DNA of 64,000 bases from Bacteroidaceae bacterium (GCA_017469925.1 JAFUFK010000017.1:1-64000); one strand, 5' to 3'; counted from the first letter of the stretch, positions 39,221 to 46,305 are shown. Made by a program: numbers and translations. Notes: a model not told the origin generated them from the letters alone.

Positions 39221-39258
39221 TATTATAATTCATAATTCACAATTCATAATGCATAATT
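39221..39258. repeat. AT-rich 9-bp-type tandem repeat before lpxD
   Basis: Imperfect tandem copies of a TAATTCATA/CAATTCATA-like 9-bp word fill the gap between the pyrF stop and the lpxD start. The same word fills the gap upstream of pyrF at 40117-40146. Confidence 0.75.
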
Positions 39259-39261
39259 GGG

Positions 39262-40113
39262 CTACGCCTTCATTCTTGCAATCTCCTGTGCCATCTGTTG
39301 CTGCACTTCCTTAGCCTTCTCTGCGGCCACTTCGGCGAAGTCCTCGCCATTGGAGGCATAGATGATGGCGCGACTGGAGTTTACAATAAGTCCGCAATCC
39401 GGGGTCATGCCGTAGCGGCAGACTTCCTCCAGGCTTCCGCCCTGTGCGCCGACGCCGGGCACGAGCAGGAAGTGACGGGGAGCCACCCGACGGATGTCCG
39501 TGAACATCTCACCGCGTGTGGCACCCACGACGTACATCATATTCCCGTCGTTACCCCATTCCTGACTTTTCAAGATGACTTTCTCAAATAATCTTTCCCC
39601 CTTTGTTTCCTCCCCCTCGGGGGAGGTCAGGAGAGGGGTCAGTTGGAAGTCGAACGAACCCTTGTTGCTGGTCAGTGCCAACAGAATCACCCATTTGCCT
39701 TCGTGGCCAAGGAATGGTGTCACGCTGTCCTCGCCCATATAGGGAGCCACGGTCAGGGCATCGACGTCGTACTCGCCGAAGAACGTCTGTGCATACATCT
39801 TCGAGGTGTTGCCGATGTCGCCACGCTTGGCGTCGGCTATGATGAACTGGTCGGGATACTGCTCGCGGATGTACCTGACGGTCTTTTCAAAAGCCATAAG
39901 TCCCTTCACGCCGTGTGCCTCGTAGAAGGCCAGGTTCGGCTTGTAGGCGATGCAATAGGGTGCTGTGGCGTCCACGATGGCTTTGTTGAACGCAAAGATG
40001 GGGTCTTCCTCCGAGAGCAAGTGTTGGGGTATCTTCTTGATGTCGGTGTCCAGTCCTACGCAGAGGAAACTCTGCTTGCGCCGGATGTTGTCTATCAGTT
40101 CTTGTCTGGTCAT
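39262..40113 (-). CDS. pyrF: Orotidine-5'-phosphate decarboxylase, with in-frame palindromic insert
   Basis: A 283-residue type 2 (long) OMP decarboxylase, last step of UMP synthesis. Motifs: [15 protein letters not shown] at the N-terminus, [13 protein letters not shown] carrying the catalytic Asp-Lys-Asp set, [14 protein letters not shown] and [11 protein letters not shown]. Residues about 158-170 ([13 protein letters not shown]) are encoded by a palindromic GC-rich element (39609-39640). Bacteroides homologues as I recall them read from DFQLT to GERLFEKV with only a few residues between. The insert lies in a surface-type loop and keeps the frame, so the enzyme should still work. Confidence 0.95.
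   Translation of the reverse strand: MTRQELIDNIRRKQSFLCVGLDTDIKKIPQHLLSEEDPIFAFNKAIVDATAPYCIAYKPNLAFYEAHGVKGLMAFEKTVRYIREQYPDQFIIADAKRGDIGNTSKMYAQTFFGEYDVDALTVAPYMGEDSVTPFLGHEGKWVILLALTSNKGSFDFQLTPLLTSPEGEETKGERLFEKVILKSQEWGNDGNMMYVVGATRGEMFTDIRRVAPRHFLLVPGVGAQGGSLEEVCRYGMTPDCGLIVNSSRAIIYASNGEDFAEVAAEKAKEVQQQMAQEIARMKA
39609..39640 (+). repeat. GC-rich palindromic element monomer inside pyrF
   Basis: A perfect 8-bp stem (CCTCCCCC, loop TC, GGGGGAGG at 39609-39626) is followed by the tail TCAGGAGAGGGGTC. The complementary copy in the primase gene (44609-44640) is identical over 31 of 32 positions. It is read in frame by pyrF. Confidence 0.9.
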
Positions 40114-40116
40114 ATT

Positions 40117-40146
40117 TTATAATTCACAATTCATAATTCATAATTA
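40117..40146. repeat. AT-rich 9-bp-type tandem repeat before pyrF
   Basis: Imperfect repeats of AATTCATA/AATTCACA directly upstream of the pyrF start codon (40113). The word is shared with 39221-39258. Confidence 0.75.
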
Positions 40147-40147
40147 T

Positions 40148-40173
40148 CTCCTCGCCCGTTAAGGGAGAGGGGC
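40148..40173 (+). repeat. Partial GC-rich palindromic element after prfA
   Basis: An imperfect hairpin (CTCGCCC, GTTAA, GGGAGAG) of the same style as the elements at 39609 and 43242, but without the full GGGTC tail. It lies just downstream of the prfA stop codon and may have served as a weak terminator; a U-tract is absent. Confidence 0.5.
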
Positions 40174-40175
40174 TT

Positions 40176-41285
40176 TTACAATGCTGCCTCCTTCATGCGT
40201 TCGGCATTCTCGGCCACGATGAGGTGGTCGATGCAGTCCTGTATCTGTCCGTCCATGAAGGCGGAGAGGTTGTAGATGGTGTAGCCGATGCGGTGGTCGG
40301 TGATGCGCCCTTGCGGATAGTTGTAGGTGCGTATCTTGGCCGAACGGTCGCCGGTGGAGACCATCGTCTTTCGGCGGCTGGCAATGTCGTCGATGTACTT
40401 CTGGTGCTCCTTGTCGTAGATGAAGGTGCGCAGGCGGGCCAAGGCGCGCTCCTTGTTCTTCGGCTGGTCGCGCGTCTCGGTACATTCCACCAGGATTTCT
40501 TCCGTCTCGCCCGTGTTGGGGTTCGTCCACATGTAGCGGGCCCGGACGCCCGATTCCACTTTGTTCACATTCTGCCCACCGGCACCACTGGAGCGGAAGG
40601 TGTCCCACTTGATGGCCCCTTCGTTAATCTCCACGTCGAACTCCTCGGCTTCGGGCAGCACGGCCACGGTGGCGGCCGAGGTGTGCACGCGGCCCTGCGT
40701 CTCGGTGGCCGGCACGCGCTGTACGCGATGCACGCCCGACTCGTACTTCAGTATGCCGTAGGCCCCTTCGCCCGTCACGGAGAACACGATTTCCTTGTAA
40801 CCTCCCGATGCCCCCTCGCTGAAGCTCGAGACGGAGGTCTTCCAACCCTTCGACTCGCAGTATTTCGAGTACATGCGGAACAGGTCGCCGGCGAACAGGG
40901 CCGCCTCGTCGCCTCCCGTGCCGCCCCGGATTTCCATGATGACGTTCTTGTCGTCCTCGGGGTCGGCAGGGATGAGCAGCAGTTTTATCTCTTCCTCCAG
41001 TTCGGGCAGTCGCCGTTCGCTCTGTGCCATTTCCTCGCGCAGCATCTCGCGGGTCTCGGGGTCGTCCTCCAGGGCCAGCATCTCCTTGGCGTCCTGCACG
41101 TTCTGCAGGTGTCCCATGTATTCCTTCCTGGCCTCCACGATGCGGCCCAGGTCCTTGTACTCCTTGGTCAGCTTCACGTAGCGCCGTTGGTCGCTTATGA
41201 CGTTGGGGTCGGTAATGAGGGTCGATACCTCCTCGTATCGGGCCACCAGGCCTTCCAGCTTCTGTAACAATGAATTATTCTCCAT
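40176..41285 (-). CDS. prfA: Peptide chain release factor 1
   Basis: A 369-residue class I release factor. The GGQ peptidyl-hydrolysis motif is in SSGAGGQNVNKVES. The codon-recognition tripeptide PAT in VPATETQGRVH identifies RF1 (UAA/UAG) rather than RF2. The N-terminal helical domain and the C-terminal coiled segment are complete. In Bacteroides, as I recall, purM, prfA and pyrF are neighbours; here a toxin-antitoxin pair lies between purM and prfA. Confidence 0.97.
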   Translation of the reverse strand: MENNSLLQKLEGLVARYEEVSTLITDPNVISDQRRYVKLTKEYKDLGRIVEARKEYMGHLQNVQDAKEMLALEDDPETREMLREEMAQSERRLPELEEEIKLLLIPADPEDDKNVIMEIRGGTGGDEAALFAGDLFRMYSKYCESKGWKTSVSSFSEGASGGYKEIVFSVTGEGAYGILKYESGVHRVQRVPATETQGRVHTSAATVAVLPEAEEFDVEINEGAIKWDTFRSSGAGGQNVNKVESGVRARYMWTNPNTGETEEILVECTETRDQPKNKERALARLRTFIYDKEHQKYIDDIASRRKTMVSTGDRSAKIRTYNYPQGRITDHRIGYTIYNLSAFMDGQIQDCIDHLIVAENAERMKEAAL

Positions 41286-41311
41286 TTATGTTATTTCGCT
41301 CTATGTCGTTG

Positions 41312-41623
41312 TTATTTCAGTCCCTTTTTCAGTTGTTGGGGTTCCCGTCGGGTGTCCCATAAGTCGTCTATCTTTATGTGTTCCTTTTCTATGGTATATA
41401 TCAATTTGTTTTGTTTGCTTATAACGATGCTGCGGTACTCCTTCTTCATTCCTTTCAGCAAGGGTTCAACTATTCCGGATTGAGGCATGGATTCAAGAAC
41501 CGTCTCCCATTGGTGTGTGTTGTCCTGGAATTTTTTCAGTGCCCCCTGACCAAATTCCTGTCTGATGTATTTGGCCGCATCAAGCCATGACTGGTATGCT
41601 CGTTTCGTCCAGATTATTTTCAT
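41312..41623 (-). CDS. RelE/ParE-family toxin
   Basis: A 103-residue basic protein of the RelE/ParE fold: IIWTKRAYQSWLDAAKYIRQ at the N-terminus, PQSGIVEPLLKG in the middle, YRSIVISKQNKLIYTI and IDDLWDTRREPQQL at the end, the typical strand order of this family. ParE toxins poison gyrase and RelE toxins cleave mRNA; the subtype cannot be decided here. Its ATG overlaps the upstream antitoxin gene by four bases, the usual type II layout. It is followed 26 bp later by prfA. Confidence 0.88.
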   Translation of the reverse strand: MKIIWTKRAYQSWLDAAKYIRQEFGQGALKKFQDNTHQWETVLESMPQSGIVEPLLKGMKKEYRSIVISKQNKLIYTIEKEHIKIDDLWDTRREPQQLKKGLK

Positions 41624-41877
41624 AATGCACCTTGTTGCCGTACAAACTCATCCATCATGCTATGTACCTCTTCTTGGGTGAAGTATTCTCCAGCAGCATA
41701 TTGTGCTTCGGATTCGGCCACGCGCTCGTGTAGTTCTTCGATGGTATAGGGTACTGCTCGTTCCTTTTTAGCGGAAAGCGCTAATAGTTGCTTGGCATAC
41801 TCCGTGAGTTGCTCTTTCAGCAAGTCCGTGTTGTAGTAGCGAGGAATGTCAAGGGATAGGTTAATCGTTGCTGTCAT
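41620..41877 (-). CDS. Probable antitoxin of the RelE/ParE pair
   Basis: An 85-residue acidic protein upstream of and overlapping the toxin gene. The N-terminus (MTATINLSLDIPRYY) is strand-like as in ribbon or swapped-hairpin antitoxins. The acidic C-terminal part (YTIEELHERVAESEAQYAAG, then EEVHSMMDEF) could wrap the toxin. The family name is not recognised. It lies 18 bp after purM, with no terminator between, so it may be read from the purM promoter as well as its own. Confidence 0.78.
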   Translation of the reverse strand: MTATINLSLDIPRYYNTDLLKEQLTEYAKQLLALSAKKERAVPYTIEELHERVAESEAQYAAGEYFTQEEVHSMMDEFVRQQGAL

Positions 41878-41895
41878 ATGTTCCTTCTTTAATCT

Positions 41896-43107
41896 TTAAT
41901 ACTCAAAGGTTCCGAATTCGCTCTGGATGCAGAGGCTCTTCTTGCCTTCCTCGATGCGGCCTACGACCTGGGCGTCGATGTCGAAGCTCCGGGAGATGTC
42001 GATGACGCGCTGGGCATCTTCGGGGCTGACATAGACCTCCATGCGATGTCCCATGTTGAAGACCTTGTACATCTCCTGCCAGTCCGTCTGGCTCTCCTCC
42101 TGGATGATGCGGAACAGCGGCGGGATGGGGAACATGTTGTCCTTGACGACACGGCAATTCTCGCCTACGAAGTGCAACACCTTCGTCTGGGCGCCGCCCG
42201 TGCAGTGGACCATGCCGTGAATCCTGGGTCGCATCTCGTCCAGCATCTTCTTGATGACCGGAGCGTAGGTGCGGGTAGGGGAAAGGACGAGCTTGCCCAC
42301 AGACCCCCCAACCCCCTTTAGGGGGAGAGAGGAGTCTGCCAAAGGGTTCCCCCTGAAGGGGGGTAGGGGGTCTGTTAGGCGGTACCGCCCGCTATACACC
42401 AGTTCTTCGGGCACGGCCTTGTCGTAACTTTCGGGATACTTCTCGGCCAGGTATTTCGAGAATACATCGTGCCGGGCCGAGGTCAGTCCGTTCGACCCCA
42501 TGCCGCCGTTGTACTCCGTCTCGTAGGTAGCCTGTCCGAAACTGGCCAGACCCACGATTGCGTCGCCCGGACGGATGTTCCGGTTGTCGATGACGTCGCT
42601 GCGGCGCATGCGGCAGGTGACGGTCGAATCGACGATGATGGTGCGGACCAGGTCGCCCACGTCGGCCGTCTCGCCACCGGTGGCATAGATGCCGATGCCC
42701 ATCTGGCGCATCTGCCCGAGCAGTTCGTCCGTGCCGTTGATGATGGCCGAGATGACCTCGCCCGGGATGAGCATCTTGTTCCGGCCGATGGTCGAGCTGA
42801 CCAGTATGTTGTCCGTAGCACCCACGCAGAGCAGGTCGTCGGTGTTCATGATGAGGGCGTCCTGCGCGATGCCTTTCCAGACGCTGAGGTCGCCCGTCTC
42901 GCGCCAGTACATGTAGGCCAGGCTCGACTTCGTCCCGGCCCCGTCGGCATGCATGATGTTGCAATACTCCGGGTCGCCGCCCAGGATGTCGGGGATAATC
43001 TTGCAGAAAGCCTGCGGATAGAGGCCTTTGTCGATGTTCCGGATGGCGTTGTGGACATCCTCCTTGGCGGCCGACACCCCGCGCAGCATATAGCGTTGTT
43101 TGTCCAT
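41896..43107 (-). CDS. purM: Phosphoribosylformylglycinamidine cyclo-ligase (AIR synthase), with in-frame palindromic insert
   Basis: A 403-residue Bacteroidota-type PurM, making aminoimidazole ribotide in purine synthesis. Conserved blocks: RGVSAAKEDVHNAIRNIDKG, NIMHADGAGTKSSLAYMYW, YATGGETADVGDLVRT, GMGSNGLTSARHDVF and HCTGGAQTKVLHFV. Residues about 245-270 (TDPLPPFRGNPLADSSLPLK and the next few) are encoded by the 77-bp inverted-repeat element at 42299-42375. Bacteroides homologues as I recall them have a shorter link between LTD and GKLVLSPTRTYAP. The frame is intact across it. It heads the long run through prfA to the PBP gene. Confidence 0.93.
   Translation of the reverse strand: MDKQRYMLRGVSAAKEDVHNAIRNIDKGLYPQAFCKIIPDILGGDPEYCNIMHADGAGTKSSLAYMYWRETGDLSVWKGIAQDALIMNTDDLLCVGATDNILVSSTIGRNKMLIPGEVISAIINGTDELLGQMRQMGIGIYATGGETADVGDLVRTIIVDSTVTCRMRRSDVIDNRNIRPGDAIVGLASFGQATYETEYNGGMGSNGLTSARHDVFSKYLAEKYPESYDKAVPEELVYSGRYRLTDPLPPFRGNPLADSSLPLKGVGGSVGKLVLSPTRTYAPVIKKMLDEMRPRIHGMVHCTGGAQTKVLHFVGENCRVVKDNMFPIPPLFRIIQEESQTDWQEMYKVFNMGHRMEVYVSPEDAQRVIDISRSFDIDAQVVGRIEEGKKSLCIQSEFGTFEY
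42299..42375. repeat. 77-bp inverted doublet of the palindromic element inside purM
   Basis: Perfect 10-bp ends ACAGACCCCC (42299-42308) and GGGGGTCTGT (42366-42375) enclose two hairpins: CCCCC-TTTA-GGGGG at 42312-42325 and CCCCC-TGAA-GGGGG at 42349-42362. Two monomers are arranged head to head with the GGGTC tails outward, as at 44609-44696. Confidence 0.92.
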
Positions 43108-43136
43108 ACTTCTTATATAGCAGTTTAATTTGGGCG

Positions 43137-43144
43137 CTAAGATA
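43137..43144 (-). promoter_or_regulatory. Putative -7 element of purM
   Basis: TATCTTAG on the - strand, 29 bases before the purM ATG, is one base from TAnnTTTG. No clear -33 element. It lies between purM and the 8-bp repeat array. Confidence 0.4.
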
Positions 43145-43175
43145 CGTAAAAAAAATGAATTGGGGAAATAATAAG

Positions 43176-43231
43176 GTTTAAAAGTTTAACCGTTTAAAAG
43201 TTTAACCGTTTAACCGTTTAAAAGTTTAACG
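43176..43231. repeat. 8-bp tandem array (GTTTAAAA / GTTTAACC)
   Basis: Seven consecutive 8-bp units starting at 43176, all with GTTTAA followed by AA or CC (the last CG). It lies between the terminator of the HU-type gene and the purM promoter region. Because GTTTAAAC-like words are near-palindromic, it reads similarly on both strands. Confidence 0.88.
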
Positions 43232-43235
43232 GATT

Positions 43236-43265
43236 AAAAAGCCCCTCCCCATTATGGGGGAGGGG
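43236..43265 (-). terminator. Terminator of the HU-type gene, made from a palindromic element
   Basis: On the - strand CCCCTCCCC pairs with GGGGAGGGG (stem 43242-43265, one extra base in the loop side) and is followed by a run of Us (43236-43240). The hairpin plus the tail TTGGGGAGAGGGTC on the + strand (43266-43279) is the same element as in pyrF, the primase gene and purC. Confidence 0.85.
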
Positions 43266-43285
43266 TTGGGGAGAGGGTCCCTCTC

Positions 43286-43831
43286 TTAGGGCGTTACGTC
43301 GCCGGGGTCGCCGCTGCCGGAGCCGCCCTGCGACTCGCTGCCCGAGCCGCTGCCCGAGCCCGAGGCCTCGATGTCGGAGTTCAGGTCCTGCTTGGCCTTC
43401 TTGCGGGCCTCGGCAGCCTCCTTCAGGCTGACTACGTGCTCGAACTCGGCGTCGCCGAGGAGGTTCTTCATCTTGTCGGCGGGCGCGAAGCGCACGTTGA
43501 CCTTCTTGATGAGGGCCGTGGTGAACTTCTCGGCGTCGGGGGCGCCCTCGCTGGAGAGGGTGACGCGGACGGTGGCCAGGTCGGCCAGCTGGACGCGCTT
43601 GCCGGCCAGGAGGAACTCGCGGACGCAGGCGGCCATGTCCTTCAGCAGGCCGAAGATGGTGCCGGGGGAGAATACCGAGTTGTGCTCTGCGATGTGCTCG
43701 GCCAGCATCTCGGTCGTCACCAGTTCGTCGCTCTGGGCGACGGCTACAATCATCTTCTCCGCGCCCTCTTCCCCGGGGTTCGAACTGCGAGCCGCCAGGC
43801 TGTACTTGATGCTACCAATTGTCTTGTTCAT
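43286..43831 (-). CDS. HU-HIG family DNA-binding protein with Ser/Gly tail
   Basis: A 181-residue protein of the Bacteroidota HU-HIG type (HU/IHF-like domain plus glycine-rich tail). The HU-like fold covers about residues 1-125: DELVTTEMLAEHIAEHNSVF, then VREFLLAGKRVQLADLATVR and the basic KKVNVRFAPADKMKN arm. The tail is low complexity (SGSGSGSESQGGSGSG). It probably bends or packages DNA. The open frame extends upstream to 44005, but the promoter at 43952-43982 excludes that, and ATG 43831 matches family N-termini. It sits at the downstream end of the primase/DUF3987 island. Confidence 0.85.
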   Translation of the reverse strand: MNKTIGSIKYSLAARSSNPGEEGAEKMIVAVAQSDELVTTEMLAEHIAEHNSVFSPGTIFGLLKDMAACVREFLLAGKRVQLADLATVRVTLSSEGAPDAEKFTTALIKKVNVRFAPADKMKNLLGDAEFEHVVSLKEAAEARKKAKQDLNSDIEASGSGSGSGSESQGGSGSGDPGDVTP

Positions 43832-43876
43832 GGTGAATAGTTGTTTTTTAGTTGTTAGTAATAGTTGTTGTTGTTC

Positions 43877-43942
43877 GCCGTGGCGTGGGGTGGGGCTTGC
43901 CGTGGCGTTTCGCGACGTTCGCCGGGGCGTTTCCCCCCTTCT
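43877..43942. repeat. 22-bp-period repeat array (array 3) in the leader of the HU-type gene
   Basis: Three units begin with GCCG at 43877, 43899 and 43921, exactly 22 bp apart. The first two start GCCGTGGCGT, the third GCCGGGGCGT, and unit 2 contains GGCGTTTCG, shared with array 1 (1-88). With the promoter at 43952-43982 the array would be transcribed in the 5' leader of the HU-type mRNA. Confidence 0.8.
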
Positions 43943-43951
43943 TCCACAATG

Positions 43952-43982
43952 TAAAGTTACTAAATAATCGGCAAATACGCAA
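43952..43982 (-). promoter_or_regulatory. Promoter of the HU-type gene
   Basis: On the - strand TTG (43980-43982), a 20-bp spacer and TAACTTTA (43952-43959) approximate the Bacteroidota promoter, with one mismatch in the -7 box. It predicts a start near 43945 and a leader of about 113 bases containing array 3. Confidence 0.6.
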
Positions 43983-44023
43983 GCATTTCCGCCACTTTTT
44001 TTCAAGTAAAGGTTTAATTATTT

Positions 44024-44944
44024 TCAGGGCGGCCGGAGGTGGCGCAGATAGTAGTCGCTGAAGTCCTTGCAGTCGGGGGGAAGTTGGTGGCGCCGGAGCG
44101 TGGGCAGCACCTCCCGGAGCCGCAGGAAGAGTTGTTCGCCGGGCAGGTCGCGGTCGGGCGACATGCGGAACGTCAACGATAACGAAGGCGATAACGATAG
44201 CAGCAGTTCCCGGTCCTCGCGTGTGAGCAGGGTGGCCGACGGGATGGCGATGGCCTTGCGGCCGGCGGAGAGCATGGCCCAGCAGTCGCTGGCGCCCTCG
44301 GTAATCCATAGGTCGTCGCCCGGGCGCAGGCGGGCGAGTACGGGCAGGTTGTAGATGCCGCACCGCGCGCCCTGGGGGAAGCGGAATCGGGGCAGGGCGC
44401 CGGGGACGAGATTGCGGTTCTGCAGGCCCACGAGCCGTCCCTCGCGGTCGTAGTAGGGTATCTGTAGCCAGGGCACGCCTCGGCGGTCGCGCCACGACGT
44501 GAGGCGGCACCAGCGGACCACCCGCGGGTCGAGCCTGCGCTCGTCGTAGAGGAAGCGGCGGGCCTCCTCGGAGAGGAAGGGATGCTCGAAGAAACGGGCG
44601 TAGAAGGCGACCCCTCTCCCGACCTCCCCCGAGGGGGAGGAGTGTTCAGTAGTGCCTATATACGCTCTCTCCTCGGGGAGAGATGGAGAGGGGGTCGCTC
44701 CCAGCCACTCACATGCTTCCCGAAACCCTTTGCCCAGGCGGTTCATCACCAGGTCTATCACGCCCCCGTGGGCTCCGCAGGCGAAGCATCGGTAGGTGTT
44801 CCGGCTCGGGGAGAAGGAGAGCGAGGCATGATGGTCGTCGTGGAAGGGGCAGAGCGCCTTGTGCCGCGCGACCTCCAGCCCCAGCCGCTCCGCGACCCCC
44901 TCGATGGGGAGGTCGCGAAGCTTTTGCAGTTCGTGGCGTTCCAT
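44024..44944 (-). CDS. CHC2 zinc-finger / toprim primase-like protein, with in-frame palindromic insert
   Basis: A 306-residue DnaG-like mobile-element primase. The CHC2 zinc finger is complete: Cys32, His35, Cys53, Cys56 (CPFHDDHHASLSFSP, then YRCFACGAHGGVIDLV). A toprim-like core follows (DLWITEGASDCWAMLSAGRK). Residues about 83-112, from ATPSPSLPEE to EVGRGV, are encoded by the 88-bp palindromic doublet at 44609-44696. A small repeat of TTATCG words encodes LSLSPSLSL. The ATG at 44944 overlaps the stop of the DUF3987 gene (TAATG), fixing the start and implying coupling. It probably primes replication of a mobile or satellite element. Confidence 0.83.
   Translation of the reverse strand: MERHELQKLRDLPIEGVAERLGLEVARHKALCPFHDDHHASLSFSPSRNTYRCFACGAHGGVIDLVMNRLGKGFREACEWLGATPSPSLPEERAYIGTTEHSSPSGEVGRGVAFYARFFEHPFLSEEARRFLYDERRLDPRVVRWCRLTSWRDRRGVPWLQIPYYDREGRLVGLQNRNLVPGALPRFRFPQGARCGIYNLPVLARLRPGDDLWITEGASDCWAMLSAGRKAIAIPSATLLTREDRELLLSLSPSLSLTFRMSPDRDLPGEQLFLRLREVLPTLRRHQLPPDCKDFSDYYLRHLRPP
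44609..44696. repeat. 88-bp inverted doublet of the palindromic element inside the primase gene
   Basis: The left monomer (44609-44640) reads GACCCCTCTCCC then GACCTCCCCCGAGGGGGAGG, the complement of the pyrF copy. The right monomer (44665-44696) has CTCTC/GAGAG arms and ends GGAGAGGGGGTC. The outer ends are complementary except for one base. They are separated by 24 unrelated bases. Confidence 0.92.
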
Positions 44945-46251
44945 TAGCGTGTACGGTTTAGGTACTCTTCCGTCTTTGTGTAGAGCCCCGTCTCGTCGCT
45001 GTAGGTGATGAAGCCGCGGTCTTTCCATACGCTTAGCTGGTGACGTGTGCCCTCCGCGCTCTTGCCCAGGCTTAGGCGAAGCGCCTCCAACTGCTGTTCC
45101 GTGAATGGGCTTCCAAGGCCGTTGAGCATATTTCTGGGACCAATCTTCCCGGTTTTGTCCGAAGCAACGTCGCCCGACTTGAGCATGTCGCCGAACACGC
45201 GGACCTTCGACCACAGGTCGTAGTAGCAGAACCAGACCACGAAGTCGCCAATCGAGCGCGTCCATGCCTGGTCGTTCAGAATCCATAGCGTGGCACCCTT
45301 CTTCCAGGCAGAGAAGATGCTCCGGTGCGAAAGTTCGAAGAGCACGTCGTCGTCGGCCAGGTCGGCCAGCGAGGCCATCTCCTCGGCCAGTTGGTCGGCA
45401 ATCTTGTTCAACGGTTTCACCACGAACCTTCCCTTGCAGTTGGCAAGTCGCAAGATGTATTCATCGAGTCTTGCCAGAAAATCCTCGTCGAAACTGCCCT
45501 GTCGGGGAATCTTCCCTCGCCGCTCGCCACGCGCCTTATAGACAAATGGGATGCGGCCGAAGAAACCATTCGTCAGGTCCCTCCTGTAGAAGGCGCGAGC
45601 GGCCTCCGGCGTAGAACTGAAAGTGAGGTTCACGCGCAGCAGGGGGTTGCCCGTCACGCCGTCGGCTGTAGCCCTGAGGGCCCCCGCACGCTGGCAATCG
45701 AAGATGTTGCGGACGGTCTGGCTCACCTGTCGGTGTCCGCCACACATGCGGTCGGCCATCTCCACCTCGGGAAGGTTGAGGTACTGCGTGCGGCCCCCCT
45801 GCTTCTCCAGCGCCATCGCATTCTGGATGAAGGCGGGATTCGTCAGGTCGGCAGGCGGGAACCAGAAAGCGACGTCGGGCCTCTCGGGCTTCTCCTTGTT
45901 CGCCCCACGGGTCTTCACCTGACGCTGCCAATCGACCAGTTTCCTGTACTCCGTCTCGTCGTGGTCTCGAAACGGGCGCATAATGGCCTCGATGAGATGG
46001 GTCAACTGGGCCTTTCCGACACCCGAAGGGCCTATCAGATGGCCCATCTGGCCGCAAAGTTCGTAATATTTGTTGTCGCTGTACTTGAACTCCACTCCGC
46101 TCAAGTGGGCTGCAAGAGCCGGTATTGCCATAGGGACAAGCGGTTCGCGCATGTCTCGGGAGGCTTGAGAGAGGAGGATTTTACATATTTCCGTACCTTT
46201 CGTAGGTTGGGGCATCGCCGGAGCGGTGCTCTTAAAAATGTCGTAAGTCAT
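44944..46251 (-). CDS. DUF3987-family P-loop protein
   Basis: A 435-residue protein of the DUF3987 family found with primases in Bacteroidota phages, satellites and integrative elements. A Walker A-like loop GPSGVGKAQ lies at about residues 74-82, with Gln where Thr or Ser is usual. WFPPADLTNPAFIQNAMALE and LNLPEVEMADRMCGG follow in the order expected for the ATPase core. The last 60 residues are winged-helix-like (LSVWKDRGFITYSDETGLYT). It likely acts as a helicase or replication initiator with the primase, whose start codon it overlaps. The 217-bp gap upstream holds inverted TTGAGAT-type arms. Confidence 0.78.
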   Translation of the reverse strand: MTYDIFKSTAPAMPQPTKGTEICKILLSQASRDMREPLVPMAIPALAAHLSGVEFKYSDNKYYELCGQMGHLIGPSGVGKAQLTHLIEAIMRPFRDHDETEYRKLVDWQRQVKTRGANKEKPERPDVAFWFPPADLTNPAFIQNAMALEKQGGRTQYLNLPEVEMADRMCGGHRQVSQTVRNIFDCQRAGALRATADGVTGNPLLRVNLTFSSTPEAARAFYRRDLTNGFFGRIPFVYKARGERRGKIPRQGSFDEDFLARLDEYILRLANCKGRFVVKPLNKIADQLAEEMASLADLADDDVLFELSHRSIFSAWKKGATLWILNDQAWTRSIGDFVVWFCYYDLWSKVRVFGDMLKSGDVASDKTGKIGPRNMLNGLGSPFTEQQLEALRLSLGKSAEGTRHQLSVWKDRGFITYSDETGLYTKTEEYLNRTR

Positions 46252-46305
46252 TGCTTTTTAGAATGTTAAATGGTTAATTGTTACTACCGGAATCTTAAAT
46301 CGCTA

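Noticed and set aside
43832-44005. Upstream extension of the HU-type gene to a start at 44005
   Set aside because: The extension crosses a plausible promoter (43952-43982) and the 22-bp array; its residues are low complexity and unlike the family.
44945-45286. Upstream extension of the primase gene into the DUF3987 gene
   Set aside because: The TAATG overlap at 44942-44946 gives a natural start, and the extension is a frame-shifted reading of DUF3987 codons.
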